Shown here: piece by piece, positions 33,219 through 33,256 of the stretch
How positions within the stretch are numbered: the stretch's first letter is position 1
Layout: every line of letters begins with the position of its first letter
Assembly (NCBI GenBank): GCA_964537685.1
Contig: CAZICM010000087.1
Coordinates: forward strand, 1-33,256
Origin: CAZICM01 sp964537685
Lineage (GTDB): Bacteria; Myxococcota_A; Polyangia; Polyangiales; Polyangiaceae
Direction of reading: 5' to 3'
DNA length: 33,256 bases
Program-made: the position numbers and the translations under genes
The notes under the pieces: generated by a model
The model's database searches: none
Told to the model about the DNA's origin: nothing
Seen by the model: only the letters and a program-made list of their open reading frames with translations

Positions 33219-33256
33219 TGATTGCGCCGGAGTGGCGGGGAGGTGGGTGATGTGGA

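Overview
The window looks like a piece of a draft genome from a myxobacterium (Myxococcota, probably Polyangia-like). The signs are a zinc-ribbon Hanks-type Ser/Thr kinase with one membrane helix, an MXAN_5187-type coiled-coil protein, several lipoproteins with Gly/Ser-rich linkers, a collagen-like lipoprotein, a PhnD-like solute-binding domain without a signal peptide, and a very large multidomain lipid enzyme. Base composition is mostly GC-rich. The Gabija-like genes look visibly more AT-rich.

Layout. 1-170: an 11-bp tandem repeat array next to a tRNA-Thr(UGU) gene on the minus strand. 530-2332: Ser/Thr kinase. 2460-2747: a possible small protein. 2771-4955 (minus): a lipoprotein followed by an MXAN_5187-like protein. 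5129-6712: prolipoprotein diacylglyceryl transferase (lgt) with inserted helices and a long charged tail, followed by a probable gene remnant. 7397-14573 (minus): five co-directional, tightly spaced genes: a diacylglycerol-kinase-type lipid kinase, a methyltransferase, a ketopantoate-reductase-like protein, an OLD-family nuclease (GajA-like) and a UvrD-like helicase (GajB-like). The last two form a Gabija-type anti-phage pair.

14680-18360: two translationally coupled genes of unknown function. The first encodes a zinc-ribbon protein. The second encodes a large protein with ten or more near-identical 34-residue TPR units. A 100-N assembly gap sits inside the array, and the frame arithmetic shows that the two apparent ORFs are one gene. 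18372-24178 (minus): a five-domain reductase/ligase/carrier/acyltransferase/SCP2 enzyme, coupled to an SDR reductase. It resembles the myxobacterial ether-lipid enzyme ElbD.

24285-33256: a Cys-rich lipoprotein, a His-rich zinc exporter, a small unknown protein, oligoribonuclease (orn) followed by a tandem GST-N protein, a lipoprotein, a collagen-like lipoprotein, a PhnD-like protein, a Tyr/Cys-rich lipoprotein and a methyltransferase. The window ends with a 127-bp imperfect palindrome and short direct repeats.

Best candidates for something new: (i) the Gabija-like pair coupled to a PanE-like gene, with a 30-bp in-frame duplication in the nuclease; (ii) the zinc-ribbon plus TPR-array module; (iii) the five-domain lipid enzyme carrying a C-terminal SCP2 domain. 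All functional calls rest on motif reading without database searches.
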